From the NCBI RefSeq assembly GCF_963675165.1, contig NC_087391.1, positions 230,001-294,000 of the forward strand: a stretch of 64,000 nt of DNA. Direction: 5' to 3'. Shown piece after piece: positions 42,886 to 54,352 of the stretch. Position 1 is the stretch's first letter; every line of letters starts with the position of its first letter. The translations under genes were made by a program, and so were the position numbers. The notes under the pieces were generated by a model. That model searched no databases. It was given only the letters and a program-made list of their open reading frames with translations, and was not told where the DNA came from. The DNA comes from Halichondria panicea (lineage: Eukaryota; Porifera; Demospongiae; Suberitida; Halichondriidae).

Positions 42886-43883
42886 ATGTCTGATAACAGT
42901 AGTCCTAGTCCGTCGTCCACCACCCCTCTCCTCGTCAGTACTCCCCCCAGGAGCAGGTCTAACACACCCCCCGGCCCTGTGGATGCATCCAAGCAAAGAG
43001 ACGTACTGGAGGGGGAGGGGGAGGGGGAGAAGTGTCCATGGACATTAATAACATTGGCAGCACGTCCAATATCGTGGGTACGAAGTTTGTTCACTTCAGC
43101 AACTGAGGTTAGAGGTACTTCAGCAACTGAGGTTAGAGGTACTTCAGCAACTGAGGTTAGAGGTACGTTATAACCCCCCTCTGGTTATGTAGCAATGAGT
43201 TATGTCTATCGCTCCACAGATCGTGCTTACTGGGAGGGCCTGTTACAAGATGACAAGAGAAAGCAATACACATGCCGTGGTTACGTTACTCTTGAGGACA
43301 TTACACCGTGGCAGCAACAACTGGACATACAAGGTATTTAACTTTGGGTCACCATAATAATTGTACCTTGCTGACTTGAGGCTGTGTGGTAGCTGCTAGC
43401 TTTGACTACCCATAACTTTCAGTTTCACAATAAAATATTGCGTTTTATAGCCGTTTTAAACGCCTATCAATGATTACTTTCATCATTATCAGTGATTACG
43501 TTCTGATTGAAATGTACAAAAATCATGTAAATAAAGTAAACAAAAGCTTGGGCTATAATATTTCTCTCCATTATTGCAGTTACACTGAGAGGCCCCTCCC
43601 GCTTTGCTCCTGACTCCACCCTCAATAGCAAGGTCTCCTTGTGGCGAGGAGACATTACTAGTCTAGAGATTGGTGCTATAGTGAATGCTGCAAACTCCTC
43701 CCTCATGGGAGGGGGCGGTGTGGATGGGGCCATTCATAGAGCAGCCTCCGGGTCATTGAAGACAGAGTGTCGCAGTCTAAGGGGAGGCAGAGCAGGGGAG
43801 ACCAAGATCACTGGAGGGCATAGGTTGCCAGCTCAGTGTAAGCTACTGTTGTACGTGTGTGTGTGTGTGTGTGTGCGTGTGTG

Positions 43884-43916
<33 letters not shown>

Positions 43917-44930
43917 ATTTGGTATAAAATTGGGCACACCCTCCCAATCAAATTGAAAAGCTTCTAATTATTTACGATCGTTGGAATCCAGCCTTCATTG
44001 CTGTGTCTCTATAATGCTTGTGTGTGTGTGTGTACAGATATCCTCCACACTGTTGGCCCCACGAACAGGAGCAGAGAGACACTCACGAACTGTTACACGT
44101 CTTGTTTTCATCTGGTGAAACAGAAACAGATCAAATCAGTGGTAAGTGGTAGACATTCTTCAGTGTACATGTAATCACCTCATTCTGTTGACAGGCATTT
44201 TGTTGCATAGCCACTGGAGTCTATGGTAAGCTGCCATGTTGTGTGGGGGTGGAGGTGTGTGTGGTGTGGGTGTGGGTGTGTGTGGTGTGGGTGTGTGTGT
44301 GTGTGGGTGGGTGGTGTGTGTGGGTGGTGTGTGTATACATGTATATTGTGTGTAGGGTATCCTAACGAGGATGCTGCCCATGTTGCCCTGGCAACAACGA
44401 GAGAATGGCTAGTACATAATGCTGACAAGGTGAGAGCTATATTGACTATACAGAGTGTTGGTTGCTATGGTGATGGTACACAGGTGGATCGAGTCATCTT
44501 CTGTGTTTTCCTAGAGGTAGACTACAGGATATATAGCAGGCTACTTCATGATTACTTCCCACGAGAACAACTGGAGGCAGCAAATGAGGAATCTAGTGTT
44601 GATGAGGTAGCAATTGAAGAGGCTGATTTTGAGGAGGCAGCAAAGAAAGAGGCTGGTGTTGTGGTGGCAGCAAACAATGAAATGGATGACCCTTGGCCTC
44701 CACCACTGAATCGCAGTATAACTGAACCTACAGGTGGGTTGGTTGTGTTTATCCTCCCTCCATGCTATTACTCCCTTCCTCTGTTCGTAGGAACTCAGTC
44801 GATGATCACGAAGGAGACCAGTGTGGACTCCCCTCAGCCAATGGACACTCGCAACAGTTGCCCCACCCCTGATCCGACCTCTGACCCCACCCCTGATCCT
44901 AAAAAGCAGAGGACTGATCAGACTGACTAA
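42886..44930 (+). CDS. MacroD-type ADP-ribosyl hydrolase, copy B (canonical loops)
   Basis: Eight exons (42886-43114, 43220-43333, 43580-43837, 44038-44141, 44195-44225, 44356-44429, 44484-44733, 44791-44930) sum to 1200 nt, or 399 aa with the first of three tandem donors; the other two give 407 or 415 aa. The substrate loops are intact: [20 protein letters not shown] and [12 protein letters not shown]. One deviation from copy A is [10 protein letters not shown] in place of EIDAIVNAAN. The tail is longer and more acidic than in copy A (an extra [16 protein letters not shown]-like stretch) and ends in [10 protein letters not shown]. In relatives, MACROD1/2 remove ADP-ribose from acidic side chains. 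An upstream in-frame Met at 42844 is possible; 42886 was chosen by alignment with copy A. Confidence 0.93.
43091..43162 (+). repeat. Three 24-bp tandem repeats creating three in-frame splice donors
   Basis: The unit ACTTCAGCAACTGAGGTTAG plus AGGT is repeated three times at the end of MacroD-B exon 1. Each copy ends AGAG|GTAC, giving donors at 43115, 43139 and 43163; the last has the best consensus (GTACGT). Each step adds exactly eight residues (TSATEVRG). Copy A has one unit. Confidence 0.88.
43853..43916 (+). repeat. (TG)n microsatellite in MacroD-B intron 3
   Basis: (TG)n with CG interruptions at the 5' part of intron 3. A second, short TG tract (44018-44033) precedes the exon 4 acceptor. 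Confidence 0.85.
44734..44790 (+). other. 57-nt in-frame, stop-free intron (possible exitron) of MacroD-B
   Basis: Same boundaries (GTGGGT...TTCGTAG), length and frame as the intron at 40201-40257. Retention adds a 19-residue hydrophobic stretch with core [18 protein letters not shown]. Only one or two bases differ from the copy A intron. Confidence 0.75.
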
Positions 44931-45318
44931 CTCTCTTAATGACATTAATATACATATAATTTTATATACGTTGTGTTCTTACGTTATATTTCCCATGCAT
45001 TATATTACCCTGTCCCATCCCACTGTTTTATATTGAACAAGTTGATTGACCATTTATAATAATCAGTAATATGATAAGACTATAATAGACGTATGTACAA
45101 CAGCGTAACAGCAATATACAAAACACAACATTAACATAGAGAGTGTTTGAGAGTGTTTGTATACAAACAACATTCTAACAACGTAAGATAAGAACTCTGT
45201 CAGAGGCTTCAGTGAATGATCTCTGACACCGTGACGTACGTATTAATACATGATATTGCACGACCTTGATAAGTGAATGAGTGTGTGTGTGTGTGTGCTA
45301 TAGTTGATCCTAGTAGAG

Positions 45319-45916
45319 TCAGTTTTGCTTGACAATGTGCGACTTCATGTGAGCACTGCGACTCTTCACTTTAGTGAACACCCTGCATACAAGGAATGGT
45401 AGAGCCTGTTAAACACCGCCCACTACACATAACACACAGTGCACACAAGGAATGGTGGAGCCTGTTAAACACCGCCCACTACACATAACACACAGTGCAC
45501 ACAAGGAATGGTGGAGCCTGTTAAACACCGCCCACTACACATAACACACAGTGCACACAAGGAATGGTGAGCCTGTTAAACACCGCCCACTACACATAAC
45601 ACACAGTGCACACAAGGAATGGTCGAGCCTGTTAAACACCGCCCACTACACATAACACACAGTGCACACAAGAAATGGTAGAGCCTGTTAAACACACATA
45701 CACATCTCTCAGAGTAGAGCATAAAGGATGTAACCAATTAATGTTGTGTGGAAATGGAGGCCAATACCACATTGATAAGATGAGACAGAGTATTCGTATA
45801 ATTATAGCCAAGTGTACACACATCTCTCAGAGTAGGGCATAAAATTAAATCAATCAGAATAAGCTGACTGTGCAGAATTAGAGACCACTAATATACGAGA
45901 TGAAACATTTTGACCA

Positions 45917-45966
<50 letters not shown>

Positions 45967-47380
45967 ACCTTCCGCAGCGATTGCAAGGATAGAAACCGTC
46001 CCTCTCCCCGGGACTGGCACTCGACAGCTTCTTCCTAACGCCTGGAGAGCGGCTCTTAGGGGAGGGCTTTGGAGAGGGGGTGTGGTAGCTCATCCCCTTA
46101 GCGGGGCTACGAGGCCGAGGGAGCTCTAACAAAGCCTTGGCCAACTCTAGTTGTTGCTGCGAGCGTGGTTCTGTTACCTTGCCAGAAGGTCTTCCTTGAG
46201 GTTGGTGTGTGTACGCAGCATTGAAGGTGGCATGATGCAATGCAGAGGCTCTACTTGGCATACCAGGGGCAAAGGGTTTAGGGTAGAAACTGTCGAAGGG
46301 TACAAAGGTCAGTACAGCACTAATATAAGAAGGAGGGGCTTACCTTCCACCGTGGACCCTGATGTGTCCGTTGAGAGCAAATATAGACGTGAATATCTGA
46401 AGAGGAACGGAAGTGGCGTTAGTCTCACACTATAGCTACACAGTATTTTCCATAATTATAGCGGGTAATGTACGTGGTAAAAAATTCGTTTTACTCAAAT
46501 GACTTTATTACGTGCACTGCATTGCATGTGTTCTGGTAAACCACGCCTAGGTTTTCGTGGGGAACATTTTTGTCGAGGTCAGCTTGCCCACAAATTTTTT
46601 ACCCCACAAAAAATTACCCGCTACATGTATATGATATTCAGAATTGTTGTACAATGTACTTAACATTGCACATGTATGAATTAGTACGTTGTTATTCCTA
46701 GATATAATTACGGCAGCTTACCTGATTGCAGCCGGGGTACTTGCACTTGTACTGATGCTGTGATTGCCCCGGTGGCTGGGAGGTGTGTGGGGCGTACACT
46801 ATAGGTAGGTGCTCAAAATCTGGCTCCAGGACACGACCTTTTCCACCTTTGACCTCATACGGTTCTTGTTTAATATTCTTCTTAATTATATGTGAAAAAG
46901 GCGGAGTTTCGTGGTCACCTGACGCCTCGGAACTGGATGACCGTAACTCTCCCACCTCATCGTCCGATAATATCTGCAGGGGAAGATATAAAGAACGAGA
47001 GGATAATGAATGAATGACGTTACCTCCTCACTGAAGTGTCGACTCCTCCCACGATATTCATCACTACAGTACTTCTTCCAAGTGTAGTAATACTCGATCA
47101 TCTCCGGCATACTCTTACTATCAACCTGAAGTAAATAAAATAATAATAATAAAAAATAAAAAAATAAAAAATTATTAGTGAGATGAGACACACTACACTC
47201 ACAGCGCTCTTGAGGAGATGGAATTGTTTTCGGTGGACCCTCCAAGCTCTTCTGAACTGTTGCCTCTCCCGAGCTGACCATCGCCCTGACCCACAGTAGT
47301 TATAGTTGGCCATTGAGTGGGACGTCGGGAACACTGTCTTACCAGCCAGCAGGCAACGAACAGCCTCCTATAGTGTGTGT

Positions 47381-47444
<64 letters not shown>

Positions 47445-50400
47445 GTGTGTGTGGGGGGGTCAGTAACGAGAAAACACACTGTATAGAAGGTATAAAATTT
47501 ATGCTCACAGTACCTTGACTGATCCTCCCAGCTGATAAAGGAGGTGCAGAGCCAGCTCCTTGTTCCTGCCAGAGTGTAGCACAGCAGGAGAGCAGGCTAT
47601 CTCCAGGTAGCCATCGATGGTGGCCTCATCCTCTGGAGTGAGGTCTTCAATCACCTGCCATACTTTGACAGCTTTTGGATCTCCAGCCAACGCAGTACTG
47701 TTAGACTCTGGGGGATACACAGATAATACATTGCATGGGACTGTGTCTAGTGTAGCATCTTTGAACGGCCATAACTCGTGTAGCAATGTTCTAATTTCAC
47801 TGATTTTCTGAAAGCTTAAAAGGAGCTCTTTTAAACGGGATGCTTAAATCTCAAATTTGCAACATGGTCAAATTTCTCATGTTTGACAAATAACCATGGG
47901 CTATAGCCCAATTTATGCCAAAAATGGGTCAAAAAATGATTGAACATACCAACTGAAAGAGTCTTTTAGGCTTTCAGAAAACCACAAAATCATTGAAATT
48001 GGGTCACCAGAACTAAAGTTATGGCCGTTCAAAAAGTTGAGTTTTGGCACTTACATGTAAATTGCATATTATACCATAAAATAACTTTACACATATTGCC
48101 ATACTTGGCTATTGACATGTATACGAACAAGTACATGATGTAATATACCAATGTTTCTCTATTGACCACTGTAGAGCCACTCACCACTGCAGGGTGGCAG
48201 ATCTGCCTGGAAGTCCCTCCCCACGTTAATCCTCGGCTCATTGTAGGTCTCCTCTGACTCGGAGAGAGGATGACCATCGCTGCTACGTCGACTGCTCCAA
48301 TGGGACATGATACGACACGGAGTACCGGGGGCTGGTCCAGCACTACCAGAGAGCATACTCAGAGAACGTGAGGGGCTCAGGATGGGAGGGGGCGTGTAAG
48401 GGGGTGTGTTACCAAGTCGTAGCTTGTCTCGATCGATAATAGGAGTGGACTGAGTCTGAGGTATTGTGATATTCTTGGGTCGATGACGTCCGTTTTCATC
48501 CAGCTCCCCCTCCTCTGTGGGGGGTCCCTTGCTGGCCCCACCCTTCCCCTCCATACTATCCAGTAACTCAGCGGCCCGACAGAGATCATCCAGAGTGCCG
48601 TTACGTCCTCCTGCCCCTGAGGGTGTGTCCCCCTCCTCTCGCTCAACCTTATCGAATGTGAACACACTGGGAGCTCTTGGCACAGGTAGTGGAGTGAGAT
48701 TGCCTCCGCCTTTCTTCTTAGACTCGTCTGAGGTTCGACGGACCTTGCTGCTGCTCTTAGCTGACGTAGGAGTGGGGGAGCAAGACCGTGAGTTGGAGCG
48801 AGACCGTTTATTGTTGCTCGATGCTTTAGGCTTCTTGTTGCTCGGTTTCTCCTCAGTTGCCTTGTTGTTAGTGGTGGTGGTGGGTTTTCCTCCCATACTC
48901 AGAGGAGCATGCTTCACGTTGTACTCAGGAGCGGTGTACGGCTGGAGAGGCGACTATTAACATTAATAATAATAATAACACTAGTTCAATAATGGATAGA
49001 GTCAACAAAAAATACGTAGGAAGCACCAACTGGAAAGGTTTCTCTACAGAAATTCCACAGCCATACAGATTATAACTGTATGCATGTTTCTGTAGGCTCT
49101 CTACATGTACAATATGCACACCTTTTTGGTCCAATCAAATCCTCCGTGTAATCTCATGTGACCATTGAGGGCTTTGTTGTTCTTGAACATGCGACCACAC
49201 TCTGGACACTCGACAGGACGAGAGTTACTACAAGGGAGGGGAACACACAATCAATTATAGCCACTGTGACACGTCGTTATAATGAATGGTGAGTGTGGTT
49301 GCACTTACGCCTCATCGTGTGTAGGTTGTGGATGCTGTGCATGCTGAGGCTTGTGCTCCTGTGTGTGTGGTGTGGGCGGATGTGAGAGTATGAGTGGGCG
49401 GGTGTGAGAGGTCAATCACTGAACACACAGTTACCATGTAGCTATAATAATACACATAATTATGCACACAACTCTCTTACTGGTGCCCACTCCATATATG
49501 GCATTCCCGTGTGATCCAATCTCACGGCTAGGTGGGGGTGGGCGTGATGGTATGGTCCCTGGGGGTGTGGCATCGGATGGTAACCTGCCATAGGAGGCAT
49601 GGGACGATAGGCGTGGCTCAGGGGGTGTGGCATCTCTACACAAGGAGAAGTTACATGTTCACACAATTGATGTACATGTATATGAAAGGATTTTTACACT
49701 GTATAGTTTTGTACGGCACATGTACATGTATGCACACAACTGTATGTGCTCTTGTTAACACAGAAACCAACATGTTAATACATGTATGCAGGAAATAAAT
49801 GCCTCACAGAGATAGCTATAGTTGTGTTGTCCAGGGGAAGTCTTCACACTAGCCATCTGAGCTACCTGACCTACCCTTATGCATACCTTGGTTTTGCATA
49901 AAATTTCTTAATAAAAAAAAATAAAAAAAATAGTTACATACCTTCAGGGGAGCCCATTCCTGGCATGTAGGGCGGCCTCATCATAGCCTGGGGGCTGATA
50001 GGACTGCCCGGGTGACCACCCTCCATGTACATAGGCCTGCCTCGATTGGTCGGTAACGGCACTGTCACTGTAGGCAGCTGAGTGGGGGGCTTGTCCAGCA
50101 CTGATACCTGTACGCCGCTGGTGGGGGTGGGGCCACTCTGTGGGGGGTAGGGGACTCCCCCATGGGGTGAGAGGTCACCTGGAGGGGGACCAAGTACTGT
50201 AGTACAAGAGATAATAGATATCGGTTCAAAAACAAATTTCAGAAATTGAACAAGTCACCAAAAAATTAACGCAAGGCTATAGTTCTGTCGAAATTGCTAT
50301 CAATCACAAAACTTGTATTTAAGCACACCATTGGAAAGGTAATTCTTGGAGCTACAAATACAAAATTGGATAATCTAAACGCAGGTTATGGGCTACCAGA

Positions 50401-53345
50401 ATAATATTGCAAAGAAATTTGTAAAATAACGCAATAATTATGCACATTCTGTCGGGAAATCATGTATGTACGTACCCATAGGTGGTCCAGGGTGGGCTGG
50501 TACGACCATTCCTGGCGGAGGGGGCATGTGATAGGGTCCGGATGGTGGGCCTCCAGGGTAGCCATAGTAGGGATGATACGAGGAGGGTCCCGGAGGGTAC
50601 ATGATGGGTGGGGGGTGAGGGTATGGGCCTGGATAATGGTATGGATGGAGGTAGCCTGTGGGAGAAGAGGTTGGGGGGAGAGGGGGAGGCTCCATAAGAC
50701 GACCATCCGGCTCTGCTGGCTTCTCTATCTCATTCTTTACTTCCTCCACTGGCGGCACTTCTTCAGCCCTAGGAATAGTTATACATAATGATGACACTGT
50801 CACACACGCCCACGCACACTCACACACACTGCACTGTGCGCCTTACTTGGTGGTTGTTGTGGTTTCCTCTACTGGTTTTCCAACATTCTCTTCCTCTTTG
50901 TTGCCTTCATTAGCAGTGTCCAGTGAGTCAGTTTTGCTGGCATCTTTTGTCTTGGACTTTGACCTTGTACGTTTGGTGGCAGGTTCGTTAGCCTCGTTAA
51001 CGATAGGGACCTCTTCCTCAGCAGCTTTTTGTGTACTCTTGCGTCTTTTGGTAGGTTCCTTTTCACTCTCTTTGTTACCTCCCTTTTTGGGCAAAGCCAC
51101 AGTCTTGAAACTTCTGTTGCCTTTCTCCTCTGCCGCTATATCAGTAGTTGGTGTGGTATCAGTGGGTGTGGTCGCATTGATATCATTCTCGGTATCTAAG
51201 TTCTCCCAGAGTGGTATTTTCTCATCATTTTGTTTGTTCTGTTTCTTTGTTGTATCAGGATTCTTCTTAGTTGGTGATTCATCAGACTTGCGTACTTTAG
51301 GTGGACGTCCTCTCTTTCTCTTGACGGGCGGAGGGGGTTCCTCTTCAGTCGTTTTAGGGGCCTCAGGTTTAGTGACAGGGGACGTGGCAAAACTCTCGCC
51401 ATCGTCTTCAATCTCAGTGTCCTCGGAGCCCCGCCCACTTGCAGTACTCCCTCGACCACGCCCACTTCTACGAGCCCCTTTCCTGCGGGATGGTGGCAGT
51501 GAAACAAATGCAGGAGCTTTCATGGTTGCAGAATTGGAGCGTGTGACGGGACTGTTCTTCAGACCCCCTCCCGTGCTGGACCCCACCTCAGGTTCAGGAC
51601 TTCCTTTCGGAGATATTTGTTCAGAATTTGCTGATCTTGCTCGAGTATGTTTCTTGCCTGTTCTCTTTATGTCAGTGTCCTTCAAGCTGCGTCTTCTGGC
51701 CAGAGGACTTTCTTTGTCCTTATCTGAGTCTTCAGACACATCTCCACCAATTGGAACTTTCTCTCCTGAGTTTAGTATCAGTGTCTTCGTGGGGGGTCCT
51801 CCTCCTCCGGTTGTTGGCCCCCTGGGTCTCTTGGTGCCCCCCTCCCCCTCCACCCCACTGCTGCTACGAGTACGAATGATCGAATAGTACTGCGGGTTAC
51901 GAGAAGACGTTTTAAACGACGAGTAGTTGTACGGTGACGATGGCTCCTCCTCTGGTGATGGTGGGGGCGACGTGGACTCATTCTCAATGGGGGCGGGGTC
52001 AACGGGTTTCGTGGGCGTGGGTTTAGTGGGGGGTTTCGTGGGTGTAGGTTTAGCAGCGGTGGGTTTCGTGGGGGTGTCCTTTTTATCTGGTCTGTGATCG
52101 GGGTAGTGTGAGAGGTGCAGGGACAGTCCCCTTTGCGTCACAAAGGTACGCCCACAGGAGCAATCAAACCTGCACACACACACACACACAGGAGAATAGA
52201 TTACAGATGATGATAACACAGGTAGTGTGGTTTAATCAAAATACACCACGCATGCATGCATCGATGCTACTTACTGTTTGACTGGTTCTGATCCACCATT
52301 GCTGCCTGCAGTGTGTGTGTGTGTGTGTGTGTGGTGAGAGGTTAGTTGCTGGAGCAAGTGTTTGCACACTAGGATATGCTAGACTACACAAGCAGAGCAC
52401 ACACTGGAACAAAAAGGCTACACACGCATCAATATAATGTGGTTAATAATTCTAACAATCTATATACAATGCACCACAAGAACTTTCAAAATGGAAAGCC
52501 ACCCTGTATGATAAGGCAACACCGTGTCTACCTGTAGTGGCTTTGTTGTCCTCTGCATCATCAACCAGTTTGCCTGGGGGCAATGAGAACAACCATCTGA
52601 TAAAGTACTGTGCACAGCAGTAACATTTCACACTGCAACTAAAACCATCCAGCAGGTCTAGCAACCTCTTCACAGTATGTAGCTGGGAATGCACAGCATC
52701 TGGAATGTGTAGCTGAGCATGCACAAGGCTTCCTTATCAGGTAGGTAGACCAACAGCTAGCTAGCTGCAAACACCAAGCTCAGCTCTATCAAGCACTAGT
52801 CATTAGCTACCATGGATTGGCTCCACAAAATATTTATTGAATGGACTCCATTATTAGATAGAGGTGAAAATTATCCCACAAGAAGAGTTGATTTATGGTT
52901 GTTAAAAATTCACAGTCCAAGCTTTTGATGCCACATACATCCCCAATGCAATGTTGACTCTTATGCACTAACAAAAACACCGAAAATGAAAGAGGATTAT
53001 GACTGAGTTTCTAGCAAGCAAATTGACAATGACACACACACAAAGAGCTATCATACATGTCCTGATCATGGAACAATGATTAACTGCACTGCTTGCTAAG
53101 ACAAGCAATGAATCTACTTAGAGCTGAGCTATTATTTGGAGGCATATAACAACCTCCTCACCTTGTGAGCTGGTGGACTTGTCTTTCTCTAAGCTCTTCC
53201 GTTTATCTGTCTCCAGTTGATTCTCCAGAGGCTCATCTTTGCTTTGCTTCTTGCTGGCAGCTGGTGGCTCACTGTGGCAGTCACTGTCGGTAGAACCACT
53301 AGCAGCTAGTGAGTCTCCCTTGAGAGTGGTTCGACAGTTAGCCAT
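45319..53345 (-). CDS. TRERF1/MIDEAS/ZNF541-like zinc finger ELM2-SANT protein (MiDAC-type)
   Basis: Seventeen coding exons sum to 4359 nt, or 1452 aa: 53162-53345, 52532-52573, 52275-52305, 50847-52169, 50476-50768, 49942-50196, 49481-49635, 49309-49358, 49122-49227, 48185-48953, 47514-47707, 47203-47367, 47024-47125, 46722-46973, 46344-46396, 45969-46289, 45319-45382. Domains: a C2H2-like finger (FDCSCGRTFVTQRGLSLHL); a long Lys/Ser/Pro-rich region with an AT-hook-like KRKRGRPPK; a Pro/Tyr/His-rich stretch; a finger CPECGRMFKNNKALNGHM; ELM2 (EPRINVGRDFQADLPPCS onward); SANT (GSGRWSARERQQFRRAW; MIEYYYTWKKY); a finger CKYPGCNQIFTSIFALNGH; and a C-terminal finger CNRCGRVFTKVKSRSAHMKSH. Vertebrate relatives recruit HDAC1/2. 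A non-coding first exon is likely (donor GTAAGTG at 53711-53716, UTR acceptor before 53378). Confidence 0.88.
45383..45700. repeat. 58-bp tandem repeat, about 5 units, in the last MiDAC-gene intron
   Basis: The unit is ACAAGGAATGGTGGAGCCTG, then TTAAACACCGCCCACTACAC, then ATAACACACAGTGCAC. The first unit overlaps the acceptor side of the last exon (CATACAAGGAATGG). Units are almost identical. The last is truncated and followed by ACACATCTCTCAGAGTAG repeats at about 45700 and 45820. Confidence 0.9.
45918..45964. repeat. (CA)n microsatellite next to a MiDAC-gene donor
   Basis: A pure CA tract of about 23 units lies at the 5' end of the last intron, four bases from the GTACGT donor of the exon at 45969-46289. 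Confidence 0.9.
46460..46622. mobile_element. MITE-like element with AGCGGGTAAT ends, MiDAC-gene intron
   Basis: Ends AGCGGGTAATGTACGTGG, then TAAAAAATT, and the complement AATTTTTTACCCCACAAA, then AAATTACCCGCT, form terminal inverted repeats. The interior matches the element at 13735-13930 in a DAAM intron. Confidence 0.75.
47378..47458. repeat. (TG)n microsatellite upstream of the SANT exon
   Basis: (TG)n with GGG interruptions in the intron between the exons at 47514-47707 and 47203-47367. Confidence 0.85.
47790..48040. mobile_element. Copy of the dispersed GAAAGCTTAAAAGGAG foldback family
   Basis: CTGAAAGCTTAAAAGGAGCTC near 47810 and CTTTTAGGCTTTCAGAAAACC near 47965 are inverted to each other. 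GGCCATAACTCGTGTAGC and TTGGGTCACCAGAACTAAAG match other family members. It lies in the MiDAC-gene intron between the ELM2-coding exons. Confidence 0.65.
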
Positions 53346-54352
53346 TATGTGCTCGACTATACAGTGAGGATCGTGTGGCTGCAATGGAAGAGAGCTCAGT
53401 GGAGTGAGGCCCAGGATGACCACGTACCGTGGGATGCACGTAACAATACATTCTTCAGCAAAAATGTCAGCTAGCTAGCTAGCTATTAACATATAGCACC
53501 CCAATGACTTGCAAAGCTCAACCCAAGCTATAGCACACATCCTTATAGCTTAGTTCCAAGTCTACTAATGTTTTAGTACATCAATACATGAATTTTATAA
53601 TGACATGTACAAAGCGTGTAGCTAGCTTGCTGACCTCAGCCAGCTAGCTAGCTCACGTAGCTAGCTCAATAATTGTCACAAACAGCAAGAATTTGCACAT
53701 ACAAACAGGCACTTACCCTGGTCCGTAGCGTGTAGCACCTTCTGCAGACCTTTGCAGAGCTTTGTGAGGCCTTCTGACAGCTGGGAACAATGGAACACGG
53801 CCGTGCTGTAGCAGAACGAGCCTAGCTGAGCTACCTTGTGGCAGTGTGTATAGCTTCCTTATCGGTTATGTCTTGTGGTTTTCCGGTATATAACGTTACG
53901 TCATGTAATAGCTGGAGCTAGCTGAGCCTCAGCTGAGCTAGCTCCTGCAGCAGCTATATAAATATAGCTAACCAAGTGCTGCATATCACATAACAGTGTC
54001 ATGCAGCTAGCTATGCCTTCATGCAAGCTGCCCATGATATCAAAAACCTCCATGCAGTAGCATCTACTCAACATGTAGACTGTACCATTCTACTAGACTA
54101 GAACATGTTGCCCAGCTAGGCTAGCTAGCTGGCATGAACCCTGAAATCCCATCCAAATAATTATCTCAAAGTTAAAGACGTAGACAAATTTTTTTCGTTA
54201 AAGTAAGTGAGAGTAATTGCTGAATAAAAAGCAAGCAAATGAACAACACCGCTACACAGAATACAACAATTGTGCTAAGAAATTAAATAGTTACTCTGTA
54301 TAATTAGAACACACACATACACTGTACATGGTTCAAGACATGTCTGGAAAAG
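53346..54352. other. 5' flank of the MiDAC-type gene and 3' flank of the B56 gene; no gene
   Basis: The region contains the probable non-coding first exon of the minus-strand gene (upstream of the donor at 53711-53716). Between 53465 and 54135 it is unusually rich in AGCTAGCT and GCTAGC tetra/hexamers. No reading frame is supported. Confidence 0.6.

Larger units (their letters stand above)
38586..44930 (+). repeat. Segmental duplication: two MacroD loci about 4.2 kb apart
   Basis: The block starting near 38586 and ending with copy A (40391) is repeated from about 42805 to 44930 in the same orientation. Homology covers the upstream ~90 bp (ATCTACAAGTCGCCCGTCC versus ATCTACAAATCGCTCGCCC), all eight exons, and most introns including the 57-nt last intron. 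The unique insert between the copies is 40392-42800, which contains two inverted-repeat elements and a death-fold gene. Confidence 0.9.

Noticed and set aside
45383-45700. CRISPR-like appearance of regular repeats (also 33625-33965)
   Set aside because: Units are contiguous with no unique spacers, and the context is a eukaryotic intron.
50658-51887. 409-codon plus-strand reading frame, hydrophobic and Ser/Val-rich
   Set aside because: Antisense of the Lys/Glu/Ser/Pro-rich exon of the MiDAC-type gene; the apparent hydrophobicity is the complement of that biased composition.
53465-54135. Cluster of GCTAGC / AGCTAGCT motifs as a possible regulatory array
   Set aside because: The same tetranucleotide bias (AGCT, CTAG) is scattered through other non-coding parts of the window, so it looks like general sequence bias.
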